From Zingiber officinale (lineage: Eukaryota > Streptophyta > Magnoliopsida > Zingiberales > Zingiberaceae): a stretch of DNA of 64,000 nt. Every line of letters starts with the position of its first letter. Position 1 is the stretch's first letter. The position numbers and the translations under genes were made by a program. The stretch spans positions 26,527,364-26,591,363 of the forward strand of contig NC_056003.1 of assembly GCF_018446385.1 (NCBI RefSeq), written 5' to 3'. The notes beneath the pieces were generated by a model, which saw only the letters and a program-made list of their open reading frames with translations, ran no database searches and was not told the origin of the DNA. Positions 22,892 through 34,936 of the stretch are shown piece by piece.

Positions 22892-24371
22892 CAATATTTT
22901 AAAATTCGTTAGGCGATAGTCGGGTGCCAGACCAGCGCCTAGACCGCTTAGGTGGGGTCTAGGCGTCGCTAGATGGATTCCTTGGTATCAACAAAATTTA
23001 CCTAATAAATCATATATTAAAAATATCATTGAACACAAACTCAATATCATCGAACACAAACTCAACATCAAATTTAGTTTACTTCTTCTTCTCCATAATT
23101 TTCAACAACTTATTCTTCATCGGACACAAACTCAATATCATCATTCTGATACTTTTCTTTTTCTTTTTTGGATACAAAATCATACTTGTGAAATTCTCTC
23201 ACTCTAGAGCTTCTTTGGAGTTATAGATTATCATGTACTCCACTTGCTTCATCACCATTTGCCATGTGAGCCCAGATCAACTTCATTATCTTCTCCGCCA
23301 TCCACCATCTGACTTTGTGCATTTGAAGTATCTTTTGCAAGGACATTGACATTCCTTTCTTTGTCTTTTTTTTTTGTTTGTTCAACAATTTAATATTAAA
23401 TTAGATAAATACTAGATTATTCAACTTGTTGACATACAATATTTTTTTTTTGTATAAATTAAAAAGAGAGAGAGTAAATATTATAGTTAGTACATGAATA
23501 TAAAACTTTAAAAAATAATACTTTACTTTAATTAAAGACTTAAAGTTTACTCCTCTGAATGCACTTTAATTTCTTTCACACCCAGATGAAATTGTAATTA
23601 ATGAAAGTATCTTCAATGTCACTCTTAGTAAGTTGGGTGTGTGAGCACCGTATGTACTCTACAATACATATGGATTATATATACCATTATTTTTTTCACA
23701 TGCTTTTGCTGCCAATATTTTTCCAAATAACCTATTCTTGTCTTTATATTTTGTAAATTCCTTGTTAATAATTATATTCTATAAATCTAACTGATTGACA
23801 TGCAAAATTTCATACATTCAAAAATCCCCGTCACGACCTCCTCATAAAGTGTAATAGAACTATCTTCATAGTAAAAATAGGGATTCAACAAAAATACAAT
23901 GGTATGCAATGATGTATCAAGTCTATCATTCATTTTTGACTCAATAATCACTATGATACACTAATAGTTTGATTCCACACTATTCAGAGCCACCTTGATA
24001 TCTTTTTTAGCTTGAAGAAACTCCCCATATAGAAACCCCATTGATGACTTTCTGTCTCCATCAACCAATCGAAGAACTCTTATCAAAGGAGCAAATATTT
24101 TTAAACAAAGTGTTACACCATTCCAAAACTCATGCTCATCAATAGAGTAAGCTAATTTTCTTTTGTTTGTTTTTTACTATTTACATTTCTCCCAAATATC
24201 ACTTGTAAATATGACCCTTAAACTAGATTTTTTTTAATCAAGCTTTGCAATATGAGGAAATTTGATGCAAACCTGGTAACTCCTGGGCGGACTTTATTTC
24301 TCTTCATTATGAAACTTCTCATCAATGACAAAGTCTTATGGTGAGCATAAATGAAAATGGTAAAAGACTTG
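22892..24371 (-). pseudogene. hAT transposase remnant (C-terminal half)
   Basis: Reading leftward, translated blocks in shifting frames match plant hAT transposases: FWNGVTLCLKIFAPLIRVLR and VDGDRKSSMGFLYGEFLQAK (near 23980-24140), MNDRLDTSLHTI (near 23900-23930), and the dimerisation motif ISSGCERN, then a stop in place of Trp, then SAFRG (near 23550-23610). An acidic tail follows near 23120-23230. Stops and frameshifts are many, so it is dead. A terminal-like CAATATTTTAAAATTCG at 22892, next to GGCG-rich sequence, may be the element end. The N-terminal half is missing where Tat element A begins at 24372. Confidence 0.78.
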
Positions 24372-25128
24372 TGATCCGGTGGTAAGAACCTGGGACCCCA
24401 TAACGAGGGGTCAACGCCACGTGGAGGTCAAAGGGCCAGGTGGTCCGTCGAAGAAGGGTGAGCCGACCGGACTCATGAGAAAGGGGCAGACCGATCGGTC
24501 TGCCAGTTAACATCTGATAGTAAAAGGCACCCTGACAGGGATCGGGGTTCCGACGCTCAATGGAACAGTACATAATGACCGAGCGGAAGGGCGCGCCGCC
24601 CGGCCGGCGCAGGGAATTAGGGCCGTCCGGACGGCGCTCTTCGTTTAGCCGGCCGGACGGACGTCCTGGCCGGCGGTGAGTAAATAGGGACAGGAACATC
24701 TGCTGACAGCCGTCAAGTTCTAGAGCTAGGCCATACTCCTAGTCTGACGATCAGGTGTTCTCTTGTCCCATCGAAGACATGCTTGGACTGTAGCAGTATG
24801 GTGTCAGGTAAGCTCTCTGACAGGTGCATACCGAGGAATGGGCTGCGGACACGTATGCGCCTCGGTGGACGTGCATTAGTTCTTTCACCGCTCTATATAA
24901 AGAGCCTTTTACTTCGTCGGAGGTACGCGTGAAACATCTCTGGAGCCACTCTTTTCCACTGTTTGCTTGCCTGACTTGAGCGTCGGAGGGTCGCTGCCGG
25001 GAACCCTTCCCGGCCGACTTTTGTGCAAGTTCGCCGGAGATTCGTGTGACCAGACGGAGGCCTACGCCATCGACTAGGAGCGCACCACGTGCCCAGAGTC
25101 CTTTGGTTCGGAGATTCGGACAGGATCA
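24372..25128 (+). repeat. 5' LTR of Tat element A (757 bp)
   Basis: Runs from TGATCCGGTGG to GGACAGGATCA and has the same length as both LTRs of element B. A TATA box (TATATAAA, about 24894-24901) is followed by a GC-rich R/U5 region, and a primer-binding site begins 4 bases downstream. Its left flank is the hAT remnant. Confidence 0.92.
24894..24901 (+). promoter_or_regulatory. TATA box of the Tat element A LTR
   Basis: TATATAAA in GCTCTATATAAAGAGCC, itself a small dyad, placed about 230 bp before the LTR end. It is conserved in both LTRs of element B (around 44257-44264 and 54716-54723 on the minus strand). Confidence 0.75.
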
Positions 25129-25131
25129 ATT

Positions 25132-25149
25132 TGGCGCCGTCTGTGGGAA
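25132..25149 (+). other. Primer-binding site of Tat element A
   Basis: TGGCGCCGTCTGTGGGAA directly after the LTR. It starts with TGG, complementary to a tRNA CCA end. Which tRNA primes it I cannot settle by eye. Confidence 0.75.
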
Positions 25150-25173
25150 CGCTCCTGTATCCGAGCGGAAACA

Positions 25174-26320
25174 ATGGACGAAGTTGGACGACAACACATG
25201 GTGACGCTTTCGAACGAGGAACTCGACGCTCTGATCGAGATAAGGGCCGCCAAGCCCGTGGAGCAAAAACAGAAAGCCACAGCCGAGCGGCCGGAGCAGC
25301 AAGCAACATCAGCGTCTGGTGGTCGAGCGGAAGCACCACCGGCCACCGTGGCATTTCATCGAGCCCTATTCCGCACCCCTGAAGCCGTACCAGCTCATAG
25401 AGATAGGGGATCTTCTTCGGATGAAATGCCTAGACGAGATGACTGAAAGGGGAAAGCCCCCCGAGCGGACGCATCACCCGAGAGAATTAATCGCCAATTT
25501 TCAGAGACTATTCTGCGAGATCCTCTGCCGAAGCATTATGTGCCTCCGACGATCGGCGAGTATAATGGGACAACTGACCCAGATGATCATCTGGGTAAGT
25601 TCGATAACACAGCTACTCTCCATCAATACACAGATGGAGTAAAGTGCCGAGTTTTTCTCACCACTCTCTCGGGATTGGCTCAACGGTGGTTTCGGAGGTT
25701 GCCGGACGGATCCATCACAAGCTTCAAGGACTTCCGAACGGCCTTCCTCCACCATTTTGCAAGCAGCCGACGCTACCAGAAAATGAGTGTGAGCCTGTTC
25801 GCCGTCAAGCAAGAAGCCCGTGAATCGCTTCGAGCTTACATCCAGCGGTTCAACCAAGTGGCGATGGACATTCCAACGGCCACCTCGGAAACCATGATGA
25901 ATGCCTTCACACAAGGCCTAGTGGATGGGGATTTCTTCCGATCTCTCATCCGAAAGCCGCCCCGAGACTATGATCACATGCTACACCGGGCGAGCGAATA
26001 CATCAACGTGGAAGAAGCACAAGCGGCTAGGAAAAAAGAAACTCCAACCTAGCGGGCTCCTCCTGCCGAGCGGAAACAGCACGCCGCTCATCAGCCGCCT
26101 AGAGGACTAAGGGCCGAAGCAATCCGATCCCCCCACGCCAGGTCCCATGTGCAAGAGGTAGCCGCCGCCCGGCCCAAGCCAAAGAAGAGATGGACCCCGA
26201 TGTTCTGCTCCTTCCACCGGACGGATACGCACAACACAAGGGATTGTTGAAGTCTTCCCTTCGTGGCTCATCCTGTGCCCCGGAATGCCGGACGACGGTC
26301 CCCCTCAGTCGACAGGCGAC
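25174..26320 (+). pseudogene. Gag of Tat element A, with several stops
   Basis: Begins MDEVGRQHMVTLSNEELDAL at 25174, the first ATG after the primer-binding site. The retrotransposon Gag core (e.g. FLTTLSGLAQRWFRRLPDGS, SLRAYIQRFNQVAMDIPTAT) lies at about 25540-26050. A Tat-style zinc-knuckle relative, FCSFHRTDTHNTRDC, lies near 26200-26250. Stops interrupt it at about 25444 (TGA where element B has AGA), 26050 (TAG where B has GAG) and just after the knuckle (TGA where B has CGA). Gag would package element RNA; this copy cannot give a full protein without readthrough. Confidence 0.82.
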
Positions 26321-26574
26321 AAAGAACTCATGAAGCCGATCGGACGCGAGATGATAGGCCATAGCAACAGATTCCCGATCGGCATCGTTCTCCAAGGCAG
26401 GAGAATCGCCGAGCGTCCAGAGAACGGTCTCGACCGTCCGCTCGGGAAGAGGAAAATAGAAGCAATACTTCCCGAGGCGAGATCAACGTTATTGCTGGCG
26501 GGCCGACCGGAGGAGACTCCAACCGAGCAAGAAAGGCGAGCGTCCGGCAGCTCCAGATTCATGCGGTTGGCTGT

Positions 26575-29500
26575 AGCCGAGAACGAGCGGAAGGACCCGA
26601 AATTAGTTTCGGGCCCGGGGACTTGGAAGGAGTTGAAGTACCCCACGACGATGCTCTGCTCATCAAAGCGGTAATCGTCAATTACACTATTCACCGCGTA
26701 TTTGTGGACACAGGGAGCTCAGTCAACGTCATATTCAAGAAGGCGTTCGATCAGTTGCAAATTGATAGAGCCGAACTGTTACCCATGACAACTCCGCTAT
26801 ACGGGTTTACGGGTAACGAAGTTCAACCGGTCGGACAGATCCGGCTGGCTACCTCGCTGGGGGAAGAGCCTCTCAGGAGGACAAGGACAATAAACTTCGT
26901 GGTGGTCGACTCTCCCTCGTCCTACAACGTCATTTTAGGACGACCGGCGCTTAGCGAATTCCGAGCGGTCGTCTCAACCTTCCATCAGAAGATCAAGTTC
27001 CCCGTGGAGGACAAAGTGGGAGAAGTACGGGGAGATCAGCTAGCAGCCCAGCGATGCTACATCGAGATGGTTCGATCAGAAGCCAATTCCGCTCGGAAGG
27101 CGCCCCGGATCGAGGTAAACGCCATCACCGAAAAGCCACCCTCTCTAATTTATGAAGAAAAAGAGGAAGTGCAGATTCACTCAACCCGATCGGAGGCCAC
27201 GACTTTTATTGCATCCGATCTGGAGGAGAAGCAGAAAGAGGAGCTGATCCAATGCCTCCGAAGAAATCATGATGTCTTCGTCTGGTAGACGCATGAGCTG
27301 CCTGGAATTTTGCCTAGCATAGCGCAGCATGAGCTACATGTCCGACCGGACGCACGGCCAGTGAAGCAAAGAAAAAGGGACTTCAGCGCCGAGCAGAATT
27401 CCATCATCCGAGCGGAGGTGGAAAAACTTCTGGAGGCCGGCCTTATACGCGAGGTGCAGTTCCCAAGCTGGTAGCCAGGCAACAAGTGGAGAGTGTGAAT
27501 AGATTTTCGGGATCTCAACAAAGCTTGCCCGAAAGATTTTTATCCTCTGCCCCGGATAGATCAGCTGGTGGACTCTACGGCCGACTGCGAGTTAATCTGC
27601 ATGCTCGACGCCTACCAGGGCTATCACCAAGTGCCGCTCGCCCGTGAAGATCAAGAAAAAGTCAGTTTCGTGACGGCCGACGACACTTATTGCTATAATG
27701 TGATGCCGTTCGGACTGAAGAATGCGGGGGCCACATATCAGCGCTTGATGAATAAAGTATTCAGAGAGCAGATCGGGCGGAATCTAGAAGTTTATGTGGA
27801 CGACATTCTCATTAAGTCCATCCGAGCGGCCGATCTCTTCAAGGACATGGAAGAAACCTTCCGAACGCTACGCAAATATGGAGTCAAGCTTAATCCCCAG
27901 AAGTGCCTGTTCGGAGCAAAAGGAGGGCGTTTCTTGGGGTACATAGTGACTGAGCGGGGCATCGAAGCAAATCCCAGCAAGGTGAAAGCTCTGCAAGATA
28001 TGCCGCCTCCAAGAAATACAAGGGCAGTGCAGCGTTTGACCGGTCGGATAACCGCTCTATCCAGATTCATCTCCAAAACCGCCGACCGGAGCCTTCCTTT
28101 TTTCAAGATCTTACGCAAGGCTACAAAATTTCACTGGGATGAAGAATGCGACCGGGCGTTCGAAGATTTAAAGGCATATCTGAATTCGCTCCCGGTATTA
28201 GCCAAGCCGACTATTGGTGAGCCACTTTGTATTTATCTATCCTCGACCGAATCGGCTAGTGAGGGCGAGCGGAGAAGAGCCCGTGTATTTCCTTAGTCAT
28301 ATTTTAAAAGATGCTGAATCTCGCTACACTGGGCTCGAAAAGCTAGCCTTCGCTCTGGTCCTCGCCGCTCGGCGCCTTCGTCCATATTTCCTGGCGCATA
28401 CCATCATTGTCAAAACCAATAGTCCGCTCGGACGTGTTCTACTAAATCCAGAGGCATCCGGACGGCTCATCAAATGGACGACGGAGCTAAGTGAATTCGA
28501 CATCCAATACCATCCCCGCTCGGCGATCAAAGCGCAATCCTTGGCCGATTTTGTGAGTGAGGTGCAAAGGCCGGAGCCGGAAGCTATGTGGAGAATATAT
28601 GTGGATGGGTCGTCCACTCGGCTCGGAAGCGGGATTGGAATATTGCTGCTCTCCCCACAAGAAGAAAAGATGCACTATCCGTCCGGCTGGATTATAAAGC
28701 TACCAACAATGAGGCGGAGTATGAGGCCCTCATAGCCGGCTTGCAGGCAGCACGGCATGTAGGAGCAGGTCGGGTAACGCTTCATTCAGATTCGCAGTTG
28801 GCCGCTCAGCAGCTCGCTGGTACCTTCGAAATCAATAGTGTTCGGCTCAAACTCTACGCTGAAGCCTTCGAGAAGCTCAAAGCCGATTTTAGAGAAGTTA
28901 TTGTTCAGAAGATACCCAGAGCGGAAAATCAAGCGGCCGATGAGTTAGCCAAGCTCGCGAGCTCAATAACGCCAATCGCCATTCAGCAGCCAATTGAAAA
29001 AGTACTATTGGTGGCCCACGTCGACCGGATGGATGGACTCGCGTTTCCAAGCGACTGGAGGACGCCCATCATAGAGTTCCTCCGCTCGGGCGTCACACCA
29101 TCCAATGAGTATGAGGCCCAGTTGTTAAGGAGGAGAGCCGGTCGGTTCACACTCATCGGCGATCAGCTTTACAAGAAGGCTTTCTCTCGCCCGCTGTTGA
29201 AATGCGTGAGCTCGGAAGACTCGGCTTACATCCTCCAAGAGGTACATCAAGGATTGTGCGGAGGACATCCGGGCGGACGATCACTAGCTAAGAAGATCCT
29301 GCTAGCCGGATACTTTTGGCCGACCTTACAAGCAGACGCCGCTCGGACCGTGTCGACGTGCCTTTCATGCCAGAAGTACCATAACTTCAACCACCGACCG
29401 GCAGAGGAAATGAAGGCATCAACAGTTTCATGTCCGTTCGATCAATGGGGAATGGATATTGTTGGTCCATTTCCAATGGCGACCGAGCAGCGAAATTTTT

Positions 29501-30282
29501 TGCTAGTGGCGGTTGATTATTTTTCCAAGTGGGTGGAGGCCGAGCCGCTAGCCAAGATCACCGAACAGATGGTTAAAAAATTTATCTGGCAACACATCAT
29601 CTGTCGGTTCGGCATCCCTCGCCGATTGGTTTCCGACAATGGGCGGCAATTCACAGGGAAGATGCTCGAGGATTGGTACAAAAGCTACGGCATCGAGCAA
29701 CACTTCACGTCCGTGGCTTATCCCCAAAGCAACGGTCAAGCCGAAGTAGCCAATCGGGAAATTCTTCGTATTCTGCGCGCTCGGCTCGACCATTTGGGAG
29801 GAAGTTGGCCGGATGAAGTGCCGGGCGTCTTATGGGCCATCCGAACGACTCCGAAGGAAGGGACGGGCGTCACACCGTTCCATTTGGTGTATGGCGGCGA
29901 GGTGGTTATTCCGGTTGAAGTTGGCGTTGAGTCCGCCCGGATCCAGAGCTATGATGATGGCAACGCCGAACGGAGGAACATGGAGCTGAATTTGGTCGAC
30001 GAGGAGCGAGCCAAGGCATCCGTTCGGCTGATGGCGTACCGGCAGCGGATGAAGCAAAACTACAACCGCCGCGTAATCCCTAGATCATTCCAGGTCGGCG
30101 ATCTTGTTTGGAAGAAAGTCAAGCCGGTCGGCGATGTCGGCAAGTTAGAAGCTCCTTGGGCAGGCCCCTTCAAGGTTATTGAAAAGCTCCGCTCGGGAGC
30201 CTATTATTTGGAGGATGAAGACGGGCGGCAGTTGGATCGACCGTGGAGTGCGAATCATCTCCAGCCTTATCGAGCGGGGTGA
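26575..30282 (+). pseudogene. Pol of Tat element A: protease, RT, RNase H, second RNase H, integrase
   Basis: The protease motif DTGS is at 26707-26718. After a stop at 27286 (TAG where element B has TCG) and another near 27472 comes the RT, with active site YVDD at 27793-27804. The gypsy RNase H and tether region (SHILKDAESRYTGLEKLAFA) follow to about 28560. A second, archaeal-type RNase H then runs from YVDGSSTRLGSGIG (about 28600) through NNEAEYEALIAGL to about 28960. The integrase has an HHCC finger (HPGG..CLSCQKYH), core residues in WGMDIVG, VSDNGRQF and QAEVANRE, and a tail ending HLQPYRAG at 30282. A frame change occurs near 28690. Integrase and the second RNase H are open; the RT part is broken. 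Confidence 0.9.
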
Positions 30283-30411
30283 AAGGTGAACGAATGTAAA
30301 TCATTTTTGTATATGTTAGTCGCCCATGTCCTTGTAATGCAGGAAGCAAAATTAATGCAAAGGATGGCCAATGGATCCGCCGATCGGCAGCGTCAAAATT
30401 AGCCTTGAAGG

Positions 30412-30789
30412 CCGTCGAGCTCCGACGTTAAATATCGAGAGACGAGCCGGCGTCTATAAACGTCCGAGCGGAAGACCGTCGAGCTCCGACGTTAAATATC
30501 GAGAGACGAGCCGGCGTCTATAAACGTCCGAGCGGAAGACCGTCGAGCTCCGACGTTAAATATCGAGGCGTCTATAAACGTCCGAGCGGAAGGCGGTCAA
30601 GCTCCGACGTTAAATATCGAGAGACGAGCCGGCGTCTATAAACGTCCGAGCGGAAGACCGTCGAGCTCCGACGTTAAATATCGAGAGACGAGCCGGCGTC
30701 TATAAACGTCCGAGCGGAAGGCCGTCGAGCTCCGACGTTAAATATCGAGAGACGAGCCGGCGTCTATAAACGTCCGAGCGGAAGACCGT
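30412..30789 (+). repeat. 64-bp tandem array of Tat element A, left part
   Basis: About six units of 64 bp, each with GACCGTCGAGCTCCGACG, TTAAATATCGAGAGACG and TCTATAAACGTCCGAGCGG. It lies between the stop of pol and the 3' end of the convergent antisense gene. One unit is internally shortened. The array continues at 33645 after the inserted solo LTR. Confidence 0.95.
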
Positions 30790-33644
30790 TGTCACGCCCC
30801 AGAGGAGTCCCTGTCCGAGAAAATTTCGACAGCATCTCCCCTGTACGGTGGACAATCTGAAACTTTTCTACATCTCACAAATACCTCAGCCACAGGCGGC
30901 TGGAATAATAACAACAAAATAAAACATCACCACGCAGTTATATATAATCAAACAAAGTAGTAATACTCTGACTCAAAAACCACCCTACTCAACTACACTC
31001 GTAAAGCTCAAAACCGACGAACTCACCTCTTCTGCCGTCCAGGCAGGCATGTAGTAGAGTAAATCCAAATCATACCAAAAGTCCATCCAACGGAAAGATT
31101 CCATACAATATCCATATGTAAAGTCCAAAACAAAACTAAAACAAAGTCTGATAGCGAAAAGCTAAAATAAAACAACAACTCAAAAACCAGCAGAGGAGTA
31201 GCACTACGTGCTGTGGGGACCAGCGACTGGAACTCCCTCCTGACAGTATCAACCTGAAAATAACAACAATGGAGGCGGGGTGAGTCCAACACTCAGCAGG
31301 TACAGTTGATATGCAAAGTAAAGAAACAACACCTAGCACTAATCATGCGTACAGTCTCCTGATAAGAAAGATAAGAATCCAAGTAAGCAGGAGAATCTTG
31401 TACTAACCAGTCCCGAGTATAAGGTCAAGCGGTCAGGGATAAGGAAATCAGATGCATGTCAAACATAGGTATCCAAACAATATGCAACATATAAATGCAG
31501 CAAACACAAACACAAGCAATAAATGCATCATGCATATGATGCCAATGATGCGTCCTGGTCACCCCTGACGCCAGTCGATCATCTCACACAATAGTGAGGC
31601 CGAGTGGGTAGGGCTGTGACAACCGTGCACTCTGTCGTCACTACTCCTGATGAGTGACCGAGTGGACGGGATGCTGTCGGAGTATACCTATCCTCCTACC
31701 CCAAATCATAAATGGGGGAGCGCAATGCTCTCAACTCCCGGTACACGATGACGGGGAGGAATCCCTGCCGGATAACACGTTGTGTCACACTACCCATGAG
31801 CGGACCAACGATGCCTTACAGAGTCCCTGCTGCAACACACTTTGCCTGAATCGACCACTAACCCATGAGTGGTGGTGTGTGCAGATCCATGTAACTGGCG
31901 ATGTGCTCAACAATAATGGAGCGGACTATCGCACAGCATGCAATCATGCAAATGATGCATGACAATAACCATATAAACATCCTGACCTAATCCATATATA
32001 TAGAAAAGTACACCCTAGGTCAAAGAATCATATCGAATCAAAGGTACACAGAAGGTATAAAAACCTAGGTCCTGAACATGGTGAAGCATGGTATATCACT
32101 ACCCCCTATAAGCATGTATAAACAAATAAAGTATACATGGGATGCAAATCAAGCAATCAATCAATCATGTATCAGATAATGGGTAGTGACTAACCGAAAG
32201 AAATAAAGGACATAATTAATGCAACTTGTTAAATTCACTACTATGCATATCAAATGACATAAGTCAAAAGTACCCGCCTCCGATAAGAAAAGTCCAAATC
32301 TGACTCCGAGATACCCGTCTCGCGTTAAAGTCCTGTGTCACCAATATATATATTTTTTTATTTAGCTACAACTCATATAAATAGCCAAATAAAAATCTCT
32401 AACACTAAATTAGGGCAAAACCCTAATCATATAGCATTAATCCTACCAAAAATTAAATCCAACGATTACTTAGGGTTAATTGCTTTAACCCTAATCATAC
32501 CATTAATTTAATTCCAAACCTAATCCATTTCACCTTCCAAATTAGAACTTGCTACTAACCTAGTCAACCTGAACTCAATAAAAAAAATTTGAGTCCAATC
32601 TCATTCCTAACCTTTCCTTCAAATCAGTACACACTACAACATAAGAAACAATTGCACTACACCTTACCTTGAACTCACAGCCCTGTTGATTGCTGGAACA
32701 GGAGTGCTACTAGTTGGAATTTCTACCGTAATCAAGAAAACCACAGCAAGTCCTCCATGTTCCCCTTACCTCCTCTTCTTCAACAGCTAACCGTGATCCA
32801 AATTAGATGTAGCTAATAATGTAACCTTTCTGTTGGAAATCCTTCACCAAACGACGCCAAATGATAGCAAGCAAGAGGATCACTGATCAGATAAAAAAAT
32901 AGAGACCAAGAACTCAAATCCACAGCTCGATAAATCACCTACCTTAAGGATCACTGTTAGGGAACAGTGGCGCAAGGGAAGGGCTCGGGAAGGAAGAACG
33001 CAGGAACCAGTCGGCTGTAGGGCACCGACGATGTCGGCTTCAGTAGTGTCGAGTAGAGATGCGGGCTCGACACTGCTTGGTTTGCTCTTGTGGTGGTCGG
33101 AGGTGGGTATGAACCGAATCACCGGTGCTAGGGAAAAGGAGTCTTGGTCGACAGCGTCGGCTCGAGCTCTAGGGCAGAGGATGGGTCGCCAGCACTGCTC
33201 GGCGGCGGCTGTGGGATCTATGCGGCAAAGGGTGACGGGCAGTGGCGAGGGGAAACCACCGCGGCGCGTGCGATTAGGCACAGAGGAGAAGGCGTCGGCT
33301 TCTCCCTTGGTCCGGGGCTTATGCACGCGTGGGAGAAGAGGGAACCGCCGAGTGGCCGGCGGTTAGGGCAAAGTGGATCGGCAGAGGAGTGTCGGGGAAG
33401 AGAGGAGATCGCGTGAGGGCTCGGGGGAAAACGAAAAAGAAAACAAATAAAGGAAATAAAAGGAAAAAGGAAATGTAATTATAAACATTTCCTCGCTTAA
33501 ACGGGGTAACCTAAACAGGCTTTTCTGGACCCCATCTTTATCCCAGTTAACTCGTTCGTACGAGCTCCGAAAAATTCCCGAAAAATATCAAAAAATTCCG
33601 AAAAATTCCCTTATTAATATTCGCCTATTTTTGGTATTTTACAA
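30790..33644 (-). mobile_element. Long solo LTR (2855 bp) inserted in the tandem array, TSD ACCGT
   Basis: On the minus strand it runs from TGTAAAATACCAAAAATAGG to GGGGCGTGACA, a proper TG..CA pair. A perfect 5-bp duplication, ACCGT, is at 30785-30789 and 33645-33649. The surrounding 64-bp units join up exactly if it is removed. No gag or pol sequence is inside, so it is a solo LTR or an LTR-only derivative. Small open frames near 31650-31960 and 32880-33400 look incidental. LTRs this long are typical of some plant Ty3/gypsy lineages such as Tekay/Del, but the lineage is not proven here. Confidence 0.85.
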
Positions 33645-34505
33645 CCGTCGAGCTCCGACGTTAAATATCGAGAGACGAGCCGGCGTCTATAAACGTCCGA
33701 GCGGAAGGCCGTCGAGCTCCGACGTTAAATATCGAGAGACGAGCCGGCGTCTATAAACGTCCGAGCGAAAGGCCGTCGAGCTCCGACGTTAAATATCGAG
33801 AGACGAGCCGGCGTCTATAAACGTCCGAGCGGAAGACCGTCGAGCTCCGACGTTAAATATCGAGAGACGAGCCGCGTCACCCTCCGAGCGGAAGACCGTC
33901 GAGCTCGGACGTTAAATATCGAGGGACGAGCTGGCGTCCCTCAGGGCCGTCGAGCTCAACGTTAAATATCGAGAGGAGCCGGCGTCTATAAGCGTCCGAG
34001 CGGAAGACCGTCGAGCTCCGATGTTAAATATCGAGAGACGAGCCGGCGTCTAGCGAGCGGAAGACCGTCGAGCTCCGACGTTAAATATCGAGAGACGAGC
34101 CGGCGTCTATAAACGTCCGAGCGGAAGACCGTCGAGCTCCGACGTTAAATATCGAGAGACAAGCCGGCGTCTATAAACGTCCGAGCGGAAGACCGTCGAG
34201 CTCCGACGTTAAATATCGAGAGACGAGCCGGCGTCTATAAACGTCCGAGCGGAAGACCGTCGAGCTCGGACGTTAAATATCGAGAGACGAGCCGGCGTCT
34301 ATAAACGTCCGAGCGGAAGACCGTCGAGCTCCGACGTTAAATATCGAGAGACGAGCCGGCGTCTATAAACGTCCGAGCGGAAGACCGTCGAGCTCCGACG
34401 TTAAATATCGAGAGACGAGCCGGCGTCTATAAACGTGCGAGCGGAAGACCGTCGAGCTCCGGCGTTAAATATCGAGAGACGAGCCAACGTCTATAAACAT
34501 CCGAG
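33645..34505 (+). repeat. 64-bp tandem array of Tat element A, right part
   Basis: About 13 further units of the array, several with deletions (near 33875-34050). It decays at about 34500 into the 3' flank of the antisense gene. Confidence 0.95.
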
Positions 34506-34936
34506 CGGATAGCCATCCACATGATACAATCAACGATAGCCTGGTCGTTAAGATCAACATACGGCTGAGCGGCTCGCTTATAAAAAATATACGGAAAACC
34601 CCTATGGGGTAAGGCACAAAGCAAAAGTGGGTCAGTAGAAGTTATAGATATTCGCATGTAAACGCCGAGCGGCTTCGTTAGAACGTCGAGCGGCTGCTCA
34701 GTCGCATGATAAAGGACATTAAAGATGATCGAATTGAGTCTGCCAGAAGCATGGTGCCGAGCGGAGTGGATATAAAGAACACTAAATATGACGAGGGAAA
34801 AATTTCTTGCCAAAACAAAAGTTGAAGGAACAGAAAAGATTATCTATTATGCACTAGGTGAGCCAAAAAAGTTACTACAAAGATAAGTTGGGCCGAACGG
34901 CCGGAATACAAAAAAGTTCATAAAAAGAAAAAACGC

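Noticed and set aside
26623-30282. Endogenous pararetrovirus instead of retrotransposon
   Set aside because: LTRs, primer-binding site and an integrase with HHCC finger and catalytic core are present; no movement protein or coat-type layout is seen.
30790-33644. Small open frames (e.g. 31654-31962 plus, 32880-33326 minus, 33031-33366 plus) as genes
   Set aside because: They overlap on both strands within a solo LTR, show no known domain and lack consistent codon character.
30412-34505. 64-bp regular repeats suggested a CRISPR-like array at first glance
   Set aside because: Units are head-to-tail copies without unique spacers, lie inside a plant retrotransposon and occur in both copies at the same place.
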